DNA of 64,000 bases from Hyalella azteca (lineage: Eukaryota; Arthropoda; Malacostraca; Amphipoda; Hyalellidae), in contig NW_025944352.1 of the NCBI RefSeq assembly GCF_000764305.2, positions 171,890 to 235,889 on the forward strand, written 5' to 3'. The position numbers and the translations under genes are program-made. This document shows, in pieces, positions 36,776 through 49,700 of the stretch (within the stretch, counting starts at the first letter, position 1; each line of letters starts with the position of its first letter). Below the pieces are notes generated by a model. The model searched no databases and had not been told where the DNA came from. It worked only from the letters and a program-made list of their open reading frames with translations.

Positions 36776-37713
36776 ATGAATCGTCGAAATTGTAACAACA
36801 ACCCTGACAACTTCTGTTACATTTGTGGCAAATTCACACCAAAAGATCAGAGAAAAAATTTGGCCTCCAAGGTGAAGATAGCATACAAGCACTATTTTGG
36901 CTGTCAAGTTGGGGACCAGGATAAAAATTGGGCACCTCATATCTGCTGTTCTAACTGCTATGTCAGTTTAACACAATGGTTAAGCTCAAAAAGAAAGAGT
37001 ATGCCATTTGCTATCCCAATGATCTGGCGAGAACCAACAAATCATGCAAATGATTGCTATTTCTGCATGACTAATATAGCTGGCTTCTCAAAGAAACGAA
37101 AGTCAAAAATATTATATCCAGATTGCCCATCAGCCACCAAACCTGTCCCTCATGGACCAGATCTTCCAATTCCTGTGCCACCACCAGCTTCTCTTTTAGA
37201 GGATGAGGAACCTTCGCCAGAAAAGATGGCTTCATCTGACTCAGAAGATGTACATGGAGCCTCTTCTCTTGAACCTATGTTGCTGTTGGTCAATCAGCAA
37301 AGACTAAAGAAACAAAAGTCAAAAATATTATATCCAGATTGCCCATCAGCCATCAAACCTGTCCCTCATGGTCCAGATCTTCCAATTCCTGTGTCACAAC
37401 CAGCTTCTCTTTTAGAGGATGAGGAACCTTCGCCAGAAGAGATGGCTTCATCTGACTCAGAACATGTATATGGAGCCTCTTCTCTTGAACCGAAGTTGCT
37501 GTTGGTCAATCAGCAAAGACTTAATGACATTGTCAGAGATATGTCTCTTACTAAAGATAATACCGAACTTTTAGGCTCTAGGTTAAAAGAATGGGGGCTC
37601 CTAGAACCAGGCACCAAAACTGAAGTTTTCCGTCGCAAATCAAGAGGGAAGAAACTCACCGTCGAAAATCAAGAGGGAAAAGGCATTTCTGAAAGAAATA
37701 CCACAGCAAATAG
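36776..37713 (+). CDS. Fusion gene exon 1: Cys-rich N-terminus of a multicopy arthropod family
   Basis: It begins M-N-R-R-N-C and contains F-C-Y-I-C-G-K-F-T near residue 13, Y-F-G-C-Q-V-G-D-Q-D-K-N-W-A-P-H-I-C-C near residue 45, and M-P-F-A-I-P-M-I-W-R-E-P-T..C-Y-F-C near residue 80. I recognise these as the N-terminus of a large uncharacterised family found in many copies in arthropod and some other animal genomes, which suggests a transposon origin. The cysteine and histidine pattern suggests zinc binding. Residues about 106-177 and 178-249 are a tandem duplication (216 bp, 37090-37305 and 37306-37521). The family's similarity continues through L-N-D-I-V-R-D-M-S-L and L-G-S-R-L-K-E-W, then gives way to a Lys-rich tail ending T-T-A-N-R at donor AG|GTAAGA. 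The rest of the family protein is missing. Confidence 0.7.
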
Positions 37714-40700
37714 GTAAGACTTTTTTAAACTGTCTTGATTACCATTTTCTTATGTTTTAATTACAGAAATACGATGTTTGAAATGTATAATCCAATATTA
37801 TTTAATCATGTTCAGATTACCAAATGTTGCATTTTTAGGAATTTCATCAAAATTATTTTTTGAATATCTCGAAAACTATACGTGCTAGAGTACATCTGTT
37901 TGTAGATTTGAAATCAGCGACCTCGATTCCTTTAGAGAAAGGTATTTTGGTTTGAGTTATGAATTTTTTTTGTTGAACAGTGTAATCTGCGAGAGTGCTA
38001 ATGGCCTAATAAACACTGACAATTATATACCATACTATTTTCACATTATATTCAATTATGCCTTTATATATTAATTCATCACCTCATAACGATAAAATTT
38101 ATTCCAAAGACGTACCGAAAAATTCATTCCCGTAGGTGATAAATATATAAGAAATTGTTAGTAAATTATACAACTTATGATCGATATCTAAAATTAGGCT
38201 GTTTTCTTGAATCAAAATTTGAGCAATACTTGGGTGCCCTTGAATATAATTAGTTGACTTCAAGAATTTGAAAATCCACAAAAAAGTTTTTCAGGGAAGA
38301 ATGAGTCGTACAAAACTGTTTGTTTAAAATCATTTTTCTAAAAGCTTTACCGATAAAATCTCCTCAATTGGCTATTTGCCGTATGATGCTAGTTTACAAT
38401 TACGATATTTATCATTTACTGCATCATATGAACGCCAATTATTTAGCGACTATGATGATATCACTGCAAATAAACTGTAAATAATTTACTCTTCAAGAGT
38501 ATATTTTGCCGATTCTGTTGAAGACCATCAAGTAATTCATATTGAAAATTATTTTTATGTTCTCAATTTGGCGAAAGAGGCTTCTAGACTCTCGGACTAG
38601 TTCTCCGTACTGAAAAGAACGGCGAGAAAAGATTAAATTATAATTGTCATGTGATCATCAACAAAACGAGCGTTGAAGTATAACTTCTACCTACTTTATC
38701 AATATTTAGGAATAGTAGCTGCGGGTATTGGTAGTATACATAATCGGCAGTTCAATTTTGCTTTAAGGATGCCATTCATATTCGTATTCCTAGGATTGAC
38801 GGGTGAATTTTACCAAATTTATGGTAACCTAATACAAGCACTCACTTCTTTTGAGAAATCAAAGACACAAATATCAATGCCGCCAATCATTTCGCCCGTT
38901 TTTCTTTATAAATCAAACAACTATTCAAATTCAAATGGATTTTCACTCAATAAATTCATAACGTTTCAAAAGTGTAGCTAGAGCTAATGTACTGTCCATG
39001 GCTTTAGTATGCTTAAATCCTTTCAATTATTCATTCTCCTGAATTTTTTATTTCTTGAGTTTTTGTATTTTATGACATTTTGCAGACATTTCGCCAAGTC
39101 GGAGACTACGCCACTAACATCAAAGGACGCGGAGGAAGATGAGTCAGTGTAATTTTTCGTGTTACATGTATGATCTTGTAGATTAGACATGCGTGATTTT
39201 GTAATAATAAAGTCTGAAAATTCGTGTTTCCAATTTCACCATTTTATTATGACTGCTGATGCATATTAAGGTTTAAAATCTGTTCTTTTTTGGTTTAATT
39301 TCAGCGCTCAACGCGGTAACGAAATGGATATCGATGAAGCCATTGTAAGCGGCAACGTGGAGGAAGTGAAAAGACTTATTACCAAAAGTTCCGACCCAGA
39401 CACAATGATCAGAGATAAAAAATTGCTTCACAAAACTGTATCGTTTGGGAAGCGAAAGAATTTCGTAGTGCTGAATATTCTGTTAAAACATGTTTCGCTG
39501 GAAACTCTCACACAGAGATACGAAAACGATAAAACAGTTCTTCACATTGCTGTAGAAAAAGGCCACGATCACTTCTGCGAATTAATTCTCAAAAAAAACA
39601 AGGCCTTGCTTACTTCTGTAGATAAAGAAGGTGATACACCTCTCCATTACGCTGCTAAATATGGTCAGACGAATGTATGTAAGAAAATACATGCATATTT
39701 AACTCCAGAAGTCATCAACCAACAAAATGCAAAGAACTTTACCCCACTACATTTTGCAGCGCGAGAAAAAAGGCATGGTATTATGAAGATCTTATTGGAG
39801 AAAGGGGGAGATCCGAGAATGACCACTAAGCAAGGCTATACCCCACTTCATTTTGCCGCTCGTAGCGGATCACTGGACTGCGTCACTCAGCTGCTCGCGA
39901 CTCAAACCTGTTCCGAAGGCGAAAAGGAATACGTAAACATGCAGACTGAACAACTAAAGACTGCTTTAATGTTCGCTGCGCAGTCCGGCTTCGCAACGAT
40001 ATGCAAGAAACTTTCTGCTACAGATGTTACAATTTCCGACGTTGACGGAAAAACAGCTCTTCATTTTGCGGCAACCAAAGATATCATTCCTGTGGCACAG
40101 TTTCTCATTGATGAGCTAGGTGCTGATTGTTTTCAACGAGACGGCAAACAGGAACGGCCTCTGGACATTGCACTGACAAAAAAAAATGACAAGTGTTTCA
40201 ACTTTTTCCTGCAAAAGATTCCAGATGAAAAATTAGATGACAATGTCATAAAGAACCTTGTGGTATTGGCTGCTGGCAGTTCACTAAAGTGTTTTCGATA
40301 TATGGCTGAGCGGCAAAGCTTTCATAAATATTTGGAAAGTTTCAAAGATGACAAAAATAATAACTTGTTACATCTCACAATTGCTAACAAGAGCTACGCT
40401 ACAGCTAAGCAATTGCTGGAAAAAAATGTTTCATTTGATAGGCTTGCGACTAATGAAGATGGAGAGACACCACTACACCTGTTGGCGAAGCAGTCCACAG
40501 CCTGTTTGAACTGCCACGAAGAAGATATTCAGTGGGTAACTCGAAATCTGTTGCGGAACTCTCATGATATCGTCAACATGCCTAATAAAAAGGGGGAAAC
40601 TCCTCTGCACTTGGCAGCTCAGGCTGGGAATCTAGAAATTCTCAAATCGCTTCGTCGCAAAGACCCAGAAGTCCTTAAAGTTACCAAGCAAAACCTAACC

Positions 40701-43700
40701 GCTCTCCATTATGCAGCCCAACAAGGTCACGCTGATAGTCTTAAATTGCTCCTCCGTTCTCTGAAAACCGCCGATTTTGCGAAGCTACGTGAAATTCAAG
40801 TACACCCGTTGCATTTGGCATCAAAAAATGGACACTTAGAGTGCTGTAAACTGCTTACTAGCTCAGGGGTGAGTTTTATAGGCAAATGTACCTAATCAGA
40901 AAATTTTGTTCCTCTAATGATTGTGTATAATATGTGCATGTATAGCTTTTTTTTACTTAAATGATTAGTTAGAAGACTCACCTCCAAATCTTTCCTCTTC
41001 ATAACTCTGTTGGGGACTAATCAAAAAATAGGCTTTCTTTGACCCCAGACGCTTGACAAATGATCGTAAATAAAGGATGAATAAAAATGATAAATAAAGA
41101 ACTATAATAATAAATGAATGAACGATAAATACAAGATAACCAAAAAATACAAAATTATAAACCGTGTATCTTGCTGGTCCTTGACTTTCAACTCTTACGA
41201 ATGTTCTAGAATCGGAGCCCCGTTGATAAAAACAAATACAAATTAAGGACTTGAATTTACGCAGCACAAACAAATGAATATAGCAAACACTTACAAATGA
41301 ATATGGCAAACATAAATAATAAACTAATATAAATTACAATACTCAATATCACCAGAAAGGCCACCACTATATCAACACGGAAGATTAACACACGATAAAC
41401 AATACAACTACTAACCTCCGTGGCGCGTGGTGGATCACATGACAATGACAAGAGACAGGGCGGGTCTACACGAAGTCACGTAATAGTTGACTCAAAAACA
41501 AAATGACAAAACACGTAATTTAACGATCGATGAAATTATTATATTTAAAGGCGGTCCCTAACAACTCAACTATCGAGGGCAGACTCCTGAAGATTCATTT
41601 TCATATTTGTATTCATTGTCCAACAGAGTGAAGACGGCACAGATAACACGCTATTTTCCCCCAACCAAGGCGGCAAGTATCCCGTGGACCATGCGTTCAA
41701 AGGCAAGCATGCTGAGCTCTTCCATTTCCTGCTCTGCAAAATGAAATTCAATAAGAAGCATGAAGAACTATCCGGGCGTTTGCACCACTACTTTGAAAAA
41801 TGTGTACAAGCATCAGATAGGTGAGCAAATATAGTTCTGGTGAAAAAATGATTACATTTTTTTTCTTGAGGCTAAAGTTGAAAAACTGCTGGCCTCTACT
41901 GCAGGAAAATTTTAGAATGAAGGTGAGGAACAAGAATTCTGAACTTTCGTCCGAGCGCATGTTCGAGGACATCACTGCCCCTCCCCAATCCCCATAATTA
42001 GACCGTATTAATTTCCGGGTAAGCTTAGAATAGAATAGAATAGATGTGTCGGCGTTGAAGAAATAGGCCCATGGCCTGTTGCCGATTCTTGAACTTTTCG
42101 TGACTTGATTCACAAGGGATCCGTGCTTTGGAACCCGATCTTTCCATAATTGACGATTGATTGAGATAGCTGCTGGACTTATTGCCTGGTCCGTAATTTG
42201 CTGGGCATTTTAGACTGAACATATGCTCCTGCATAGCTTCGTCTAGTCTGTTTTTGAAGATTCATACTCGGAGCGTCAACGATGCTATCAGGGAGGCTGT
42301 TCCACATGTCGGTGACTCGAAGCGAGAAGAAATTTTGTCGCATGGATGTGTTCCAATGCTGTTTTTTTAGTTTATAGCCGTGGCCCTTGGTGTTGGTTCT
42401 TGTTTCAAATTCTAGTAATCAATCTGGGACCTTGTATAAGTCATGAGTATACTTGTACACTTCAATGAGGTCCCCACGCAGACGTCGAGCTTGCTAGAAG
42501 CTATGGTAGTTTCTTTTCAAAATTGAGCTGAAAGTTAATCCCTTCATAGTATTAAACGAGCGAGCTTAAAAGCCGCAAGTCATCGAAACAATGGCCAGAA
42601 TCTATCAGCCCAAAAGCATTATTTATCTAACCCCTTCAGCCCTATCCCTTCACAATATCCACGAGCTACAGCCATACTTACTTCTATACAACAGTCACTC
42701 CTCCCCTCAGCTGGTGCTCTGCTCCGACCCCACACAACCTAACCTAAAACCTAACTCGCATAACCTAACCTAACCAATCAGCCAACTCGCATACTTTGCT
42801 CTAATTTCACTCTTAATTTTTAACCAATTAAATTGTACTTTTTGTCTTAATTCTTTGCAGTCTTTTCTTACTTTTTTTGTTTAGAATTTCATCATTTATG
42901 CTGTAGGTACCTGCGTTTCGGAATCATTTACTAGAAATTATTCGGAACAACAGGGCTAAAGGAAAATGTCCCGAAAAATACTGATGAGACAGGAAAAACT
43001 TGGAATAAAGATAAAAGAGAGAAAGGGTAAAGCATATCGGAATAATAATAGAGAACATTCTTAATCGGAATAAAAAAAGGATTTCAGTGCAATGGATTGT
43101 TACTGTTTCCTACTCGGACTCTGTGTAGCCTCACTTGTGGAATGCAGTAGAATGAATCCCTCACCAGATCATCTTTTATTATAAATGAAAAAATTCAAAC
43201 GCGGAAAAACACATGTAAATAATGTAAATATCGTTTCGATTTTCACAAAACTTAATATCGAACCACAAATCACCCTTTCAAAGTGCTATATCGAACCTCC
43301 GTGCAACCTTTCAAAGCACTGATGGTTACTGCATTCCTTTCCCTCAAACCGAAGCAAACCCCACGCACCTACAGTCAACCCAATCATACGCTGTAGACTT
43401 TTGTCATCTCCAACTCTGTTTTCCGTTTCTCATTTCCCTTTCTGGCCGCTTAGTGCCACCTCATGTTCTTTTTCATGCTTTCTTAGTAGCACCGCATACA
43501 AAACTAGAAATTCGCATCCTGACTATCGTGAGTGTGCATTTTTGTGCATGATAGTCTGGAGTCTCTATAGTCTAGGCGTACTACATTAAAGTGTTGACAA
43601 TGATAACATAAAACGTCAAGCATCAAGAAGTATTGCTTCATTTTCAGGACAAAAGAGGATATGAAGAGAATGTTTTTCTTTCGGAACATTTTCTAAAATA

Positions 43701-46700
43701 CAATAATTAGAAATCTTCGACTTACATTGGAGGTCCATCCGATTTATGCCCACGGATTCTGCGTCACAATTAAAGCTTGCTTCCAACTTCACTATTGAAA
43801 TGAAAACATCGTTAATCACGTATTTTCGTATGCTCCAAATCCTTTAGAACAAGACTCTTATTGATTGATGAGTGCCAAATTTTATGCACATTCTAGTTCA
43901 TGCATCGAATGGATTTTTGGACAGCAACTGGCTGGCTCGTGCTCAAATTTCCAGCTAACTTCCACAGGCCAAAATACTTACTCCGAGTGGCGAAAAGCTG
44001 GATGGCGGAAGCTGGCCGGCTCCACAGTCCACACTGGACCTGAATACACAGTGAAATCTGATCAGCATTCTCACGTCTCAGATAAAAACCCAGCTCATAC
44101 TAAAAATCACACTTACATGCATGAGCTGAACAGTTGCAAGTATGATGTACTGCAATGGGCAGGAAATTGTAATTGGCTTGGTGGCTTGCTGCTGAGAGAA
44201 ATTTGTGCCTGTGGCTTCTATCCAAGAAAATCATAGCTACGTTCATTGCTAATATGCCTTACCACAGAAAGGAATTTTCTTTGATTGTTTAGTTAGACAG
44301 CCCGGGTCCAATCAAAAGTTCAATCAAATTTATTGTGTCAAAAAATCACTAACGTAGATTTTGTCCTCCGTACATTTAACTTAAAAAATAAAATTATTGA
44401 GTTTGCAAAGTGTCTAGATGAAACTTCTAGAAAATAAATTTTCCTTATCTACAATGTATTATACAGACTGAGAGATTCAGGTAAAATTAGTCAAAAATAC
44501 GATGATTTTAAACACGAAATATTTGGGATGCAGGGATAGTCACTTAAATCTTAATTTTCCAAACTATATATACTCAGTAAATGGTTCCGCCTTCGCGCTC
44601 CCTTAATCATTAAAGTAGCTGAAAGAAATATGGAAACATGGAAACTTGATATCGACTAATCTCACTACGCTTATGCTCTTCACGATGGAAATTCATGCAT
44701 AATGTTGTGTTTCCTTTCGTTTTCTTTACGTTTTTCTCATCAGACGGCCTAGGCGCGAAGCAGTGTCACCCGAGACCGACTCTTCCTTCAACGCTGCCGT
44801 GTTGAGGGCAGTTATCGAGAGCGAGTGGTGTGAAGTTGCCCTGGATGGGAGCTACTGCAGTAACATTCGTCAGCCACACGGCGACGGCAAAAAAGAGACA
44901 GAACTGCAAGACAAAATCATGCCCTGCAAGTCCTTTGCGCTGCTTATCAAAAATTACCCTGAACTGGCGTGTCGTGCAATGGATAAGCACATCACCGTCA
45001 TGCCAAACTCCGACCAAGAAATCCATAATTATACACCGTTTGAGTTTATTTACTATTGCATTGAAGGTTTGTGTAATATACTAATAATGTGCAAATTAAT
45101 GTGGAATAATTGTATTTAAGGAAAAAATTTACGTCTAACTAGTAAAACAACCTGCGGATGCGCGGTGCATCGCATACACTCTTCCACCATCTTGACAACC
45201 CCACATTAAGTCCCACAGTCCCACTATTAAATCTCCTATTGCTCTAATCATGAGTACATTAAGAACGCATTAAGCCTCCTCTTTGCTTTATTTAAAAAAA
45301 TAGAATTTAGAGATTGGATAAGTGATATAGAACCTCCATTAACAACACATTGCTTTAAAGCAAGAGGCGTGTTTTTGGAGTAGGTTCATTTTTTTTAATT
45401 ACGCCACCGCAGCGCTGTGGCCGCCACTTGGCGCTTGTGCGTCGTATAGCTACTTCTGTCGGGAAGCCACAGACGCCTTTACGGAACCATCCGATCGAAT
45501 CTTAATATGTTTACGTGATTTTGAAATGCCTCCACCTATTGATAATCTCGCCGACTGCGAAGTGCGCGCGCTTTTCTTCGCTCAAAGCTTCAAATCGCCA
45601 AATCTATGAATTGTTTTACGAGTGACTACTTGAAAACATTACGAGTGATGGAATGGTGCGGGATTGGGTTGGGGCCTCTGATGATGAACGCACAAACTTA
45701 TGATGAACGAAGTGGGACACTTTCAGTCATTACCGATGAAACGAATAAAAATTGAGCCGTAAAGAACAGACGATTCACGAGCTCGTGACGAAATTGTATA
45801 ACCATGCAGGTTGTCTAATCAGACAGCAACCTTCTTTAATTATGAAATACAAAATCTGGTTCCAAGACGCGATAAATGCCTCAATTTTAATGGGAATTAT
45901 GTATAAAAGTAAAGTATGTCGTTTCAAGGGAATATGATATATAAATAATTACTTGTAATTTACGAGTATTTGTGTCAAAACTGTACTTACAGTACAAACA
46001 TAACCTATATTTTCAAATGTTCCCAAATTTTTGAACGAGGTATCCATGTAGTTTAGGTATTCACCTACAGTTGTGAGAAAACCTCTCAATAATTTTTTAA
46101 GAATAAGCCCCAATATTTGCCTTCACTGTGACTCCACTGAGTTGAGACGATTGTAACCCCAGCTAGTAATGGATGACAGAATTTCCAATTTTTTGTGATA
46201 GCGTACCACTTGGTGGTCACATGCATTCTCCGCGTGATACAAGTTATCACAGCGTACACAATAATACTGCATTTTATTCGATAGCATATATTTTTAGTTG
46301 TTAATGGACTATTAATTATCGCAATATTTCTCTGAGTGGCTAAGATTTTTATTCTCATTCTTTTCAGATGGAAAGAGGGTGTCTCCATTTAAACAAGTAG
46401 CACCGAGGCTCGACCAACAACCAAACAACCGTCCTTCCTCAACAAGAACTCGTGGAACCAACACCGCAGTGTACAGAGCTAAAGACAAGAGTGTTACCAC
46501 TAATATCGGGTCGCCTTCATCCATCACTAACTTGCAAGAAGCTCCAGACGAACTCTCTTCCTCGGTGAAGAGCAACGCTCAAGAATTCAAGGGCATATCT
46601 TGGTACAAAGATCATCCTCTTCAAGAAGCTGTTGCTGGCAATCATGTCCAAGTTCTTCACCACAATCTCACCAAGTAAACAATTTCTAGCTTCCAACATT

Positions 46701-49700
46701 ATTTGTTCGTGTATTATCTAATTCTTTATCTAGAATCTTGATATACCGGGAAAAAATTAGTTAAGAATGTATGAAGAATATCTTCGTTAAAAGAACATCT
46801 GACGAAGTACTTGATTTAAGCTCTTTTACATCTTATGGGTTGATGTTTGATGGTACGAATAGTAGGAATTTCCTGAAAAAAAATGAAAGTAATCCCGAGG
46901 TATTCTTATTTCATTCAAACGAGAAAAATAAATTCGCTATCCTTCTGGACGCAATTTTTTGTACTTTAAATTACTAACCAAATTCGAGTGTACTCCATAA
47001 TTTATCATTTTCAGGCATCTAATAGATTGACGCTCAACAACGTTTTGTAATTGATTGCGTGTTCTTTCCAAAAAAGTTTCGTGTTTTTTTTTGCGTTTCG
47101 TGTTCTCCAAAAGTTCTTATTGCAACCAATCGTTGTGAACTTGCTTTGAACGCGAATATAATATAGGAAACTGTTGAGCTAATATTTACGCATTTACTAG
47201 TATTCCTAAAAAAAATTTCCATTCCAGATTTTGGCTGCTGAATAAATTCTCCTATGCTCGGTGGATCTTATATCCATACCTCGCCCTGGACCTGGTCACT
47301 GCCGTCTCTGTGTACTTCCTTCAGTTGCTCCTCTGGTATGTAGAAGTAGTAGGGGAGTAGTTAAGCAGTGATAATAATGGTTTTTCAGTTGGAAGACTCG
47401 GTATATGGATGTAGTTATACGGTGACAGTAATTACATTTTGGTCGTAAGACTTGGTTGTAGAAGTAATGCACTGATAATAATGGCATTCTGGGAGTGAGA
47501 CTCGTTAGGGGAGGAAGTAGTATCAGATGTGCTTTTCTGTGCACATCTCATATGAATAGGAATTAATAAGTCCTGAGGGTTGGTCCAGTTGTAGTGTGAT
47601 CCGACGATATTGAGGAACAGCGTAAACGATCATAGAATATTATTTAGGATTAATGTTCGGCTTACAGTTTAGTATGATATAGAGTTATATGTTGCAGCTT
47701 TAACGCTGTTGTCGTCGGCGTCCAGTTAAAGTAAGAATAAGTCTAGAGAATATCTGCGAGGCGTTCTGTAGTCTCACGTTTAGTTAGCAGTACTGTCCAG
47801 GGCCTATAATTTCAAAAGAAGTTAAGAGATCGTAAGTTCATCAGTCAATCATTGCCGGCCTTTCAAGCAAAATCCACCAATCATGGATAAGGAAATAGAG
47901 CATAAGTACTTACGTTAACTTAGCGAGTTTTGGAAGTATGGCCACTCTTTGACATGGACAGGAGCAATGGGGTATACCGACAGCGGTCCTCGCCCAAGAC
48001 TGAAGTTAATCGGTCGAGACAGAGCTTATATAGCTTCACTATTTCACGTCACCAAGGGCTTCTTTACTTGATAAATAGGGAAGGCTAAACAAGGATATGT
48101 TTATGAACATATCGCAATGAAGATTATCTTTCAACGAGGAAGTTATTAATGAGGAAATGTCCAGTATGGAATGATATTAACATCGTTACCTAGAAGTAGT
48201 TGTACGGTGATGACATTCTAGTCTTGTGACTCGGTGGTAGGAGTAGTTATAAGGAAGTAATGACACTCTGGCCGTGGGACTCGGTTGAAAACGTAGGTTT
48301 AAGGTGATAATAATGGTTTTCTGGCACGTACTTGGCGTTGTTCAGTATATTAAGTAATATTATTATTGAAGGTTTTCAGGGGTAAAACCTGGTCGTTGAT
48401 GCTACATCGTTTTTTGGTAATACATCATTTTAACAGAAATAATATTGATTACATTAGTGAATTTGCATACATTATGATAGAACCTTCGGTTAATTTAATT
48501 TAGTTTGTCAATGTGCTGTAAATCCTCTCAAATTCTATCATAATTCGCTAAAATTCATTGAAAACGAATACAGCTTTGCAGAAGCAGTTTAAGGGGGCAT
48601 TTTGGTCGCAAATCGAAAATTTTGTCTTTTTCAATTTTTTTGGCTCATTTTGTAGCTGCGGAAAAGGCGCGTCTAACGCAGCAAACCACATGGAATTTCA
48701 GCATGCTCTAGTATTTGCGTGAGGCAGATTCGAATTTTTATAAAATGAACATATCATAACCATTGTTTATAAAGATTTATTAATTAAATCTGTATATATA
48801 GGTCATTATTCGAGTTAATTGCAATATATGCCGCACTTGATTGGAAGCTGCAAACAAGACGCTTTCAAAAAAGCCACAACCATGGATGTATATGCAATAC
48901 TTTTTGCGTAAGGTCGTTTTGAAATATTCTAAATGACCATTTTATATAAATAAATATTTCAGATAAATCATATTTATAGCTTATTATTCGCATTAAACTA
49001 GACAATAATAAGTATAACGACGCTTGATGGTACCCTCAATACAAGTAATTGCGAATGGAAAAGCTAGGACCACAGTACCAAATAATTATTTCATCATTTT
49101 CTTCTTGTTTCAATAAATTTTACTTATTCTACTCCCCTGAACAATTAGAATTTACAAAATACGCCATCTTAAAAATCTATCTCCTTCTGTGATTTTCAAG
49201 CTAGAGCATTGAGACATTGAGACATATGCCATTCGATTCGTAAGAAGAATCTCTAAAGTTCATCCGGTTCATTTTTTTATTTCTTTTTTGTTTGATTATA
49301 TATTGAAAAAAGAGTGGGGGAGGGGTCAAAATTGGGGAAAAACTGAAAAACTAAAGGAAAATTCGAAAAAATGAACGGATTATCTTTAGATATGGTCTTT
49401 ACGTATCGAATGATATGTCTCTCCATTGTGTAGCTTGAAAGAAAGTCCTAGGAGGTGATATATTTATACAGTACCTTCTTTTTCAGCCGTTTCATATTTC
49501 ACGTTTTTTATATTTTTGCGAAAAATTTGCACGAACAAAAAAGTCATTGATTTCTATTATGCACGTGTGTACCAAGTTTCATGATGATCCGCCCGTATAT
49601 AAAAAAGCTTTTTTTTTTGACCGAAATGCTCCCCTTAAGAAGGGCTTCTGAAAAGGAAAAACGGGTTGTTGAAATAAGATATTAATTATTATGAATAAAA

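Noticed and set aside
43865..44236. 123-codon frame within intron 4
   Set aside because: No recognisable domain, no compatible splice sites, no second copy to test conservation.
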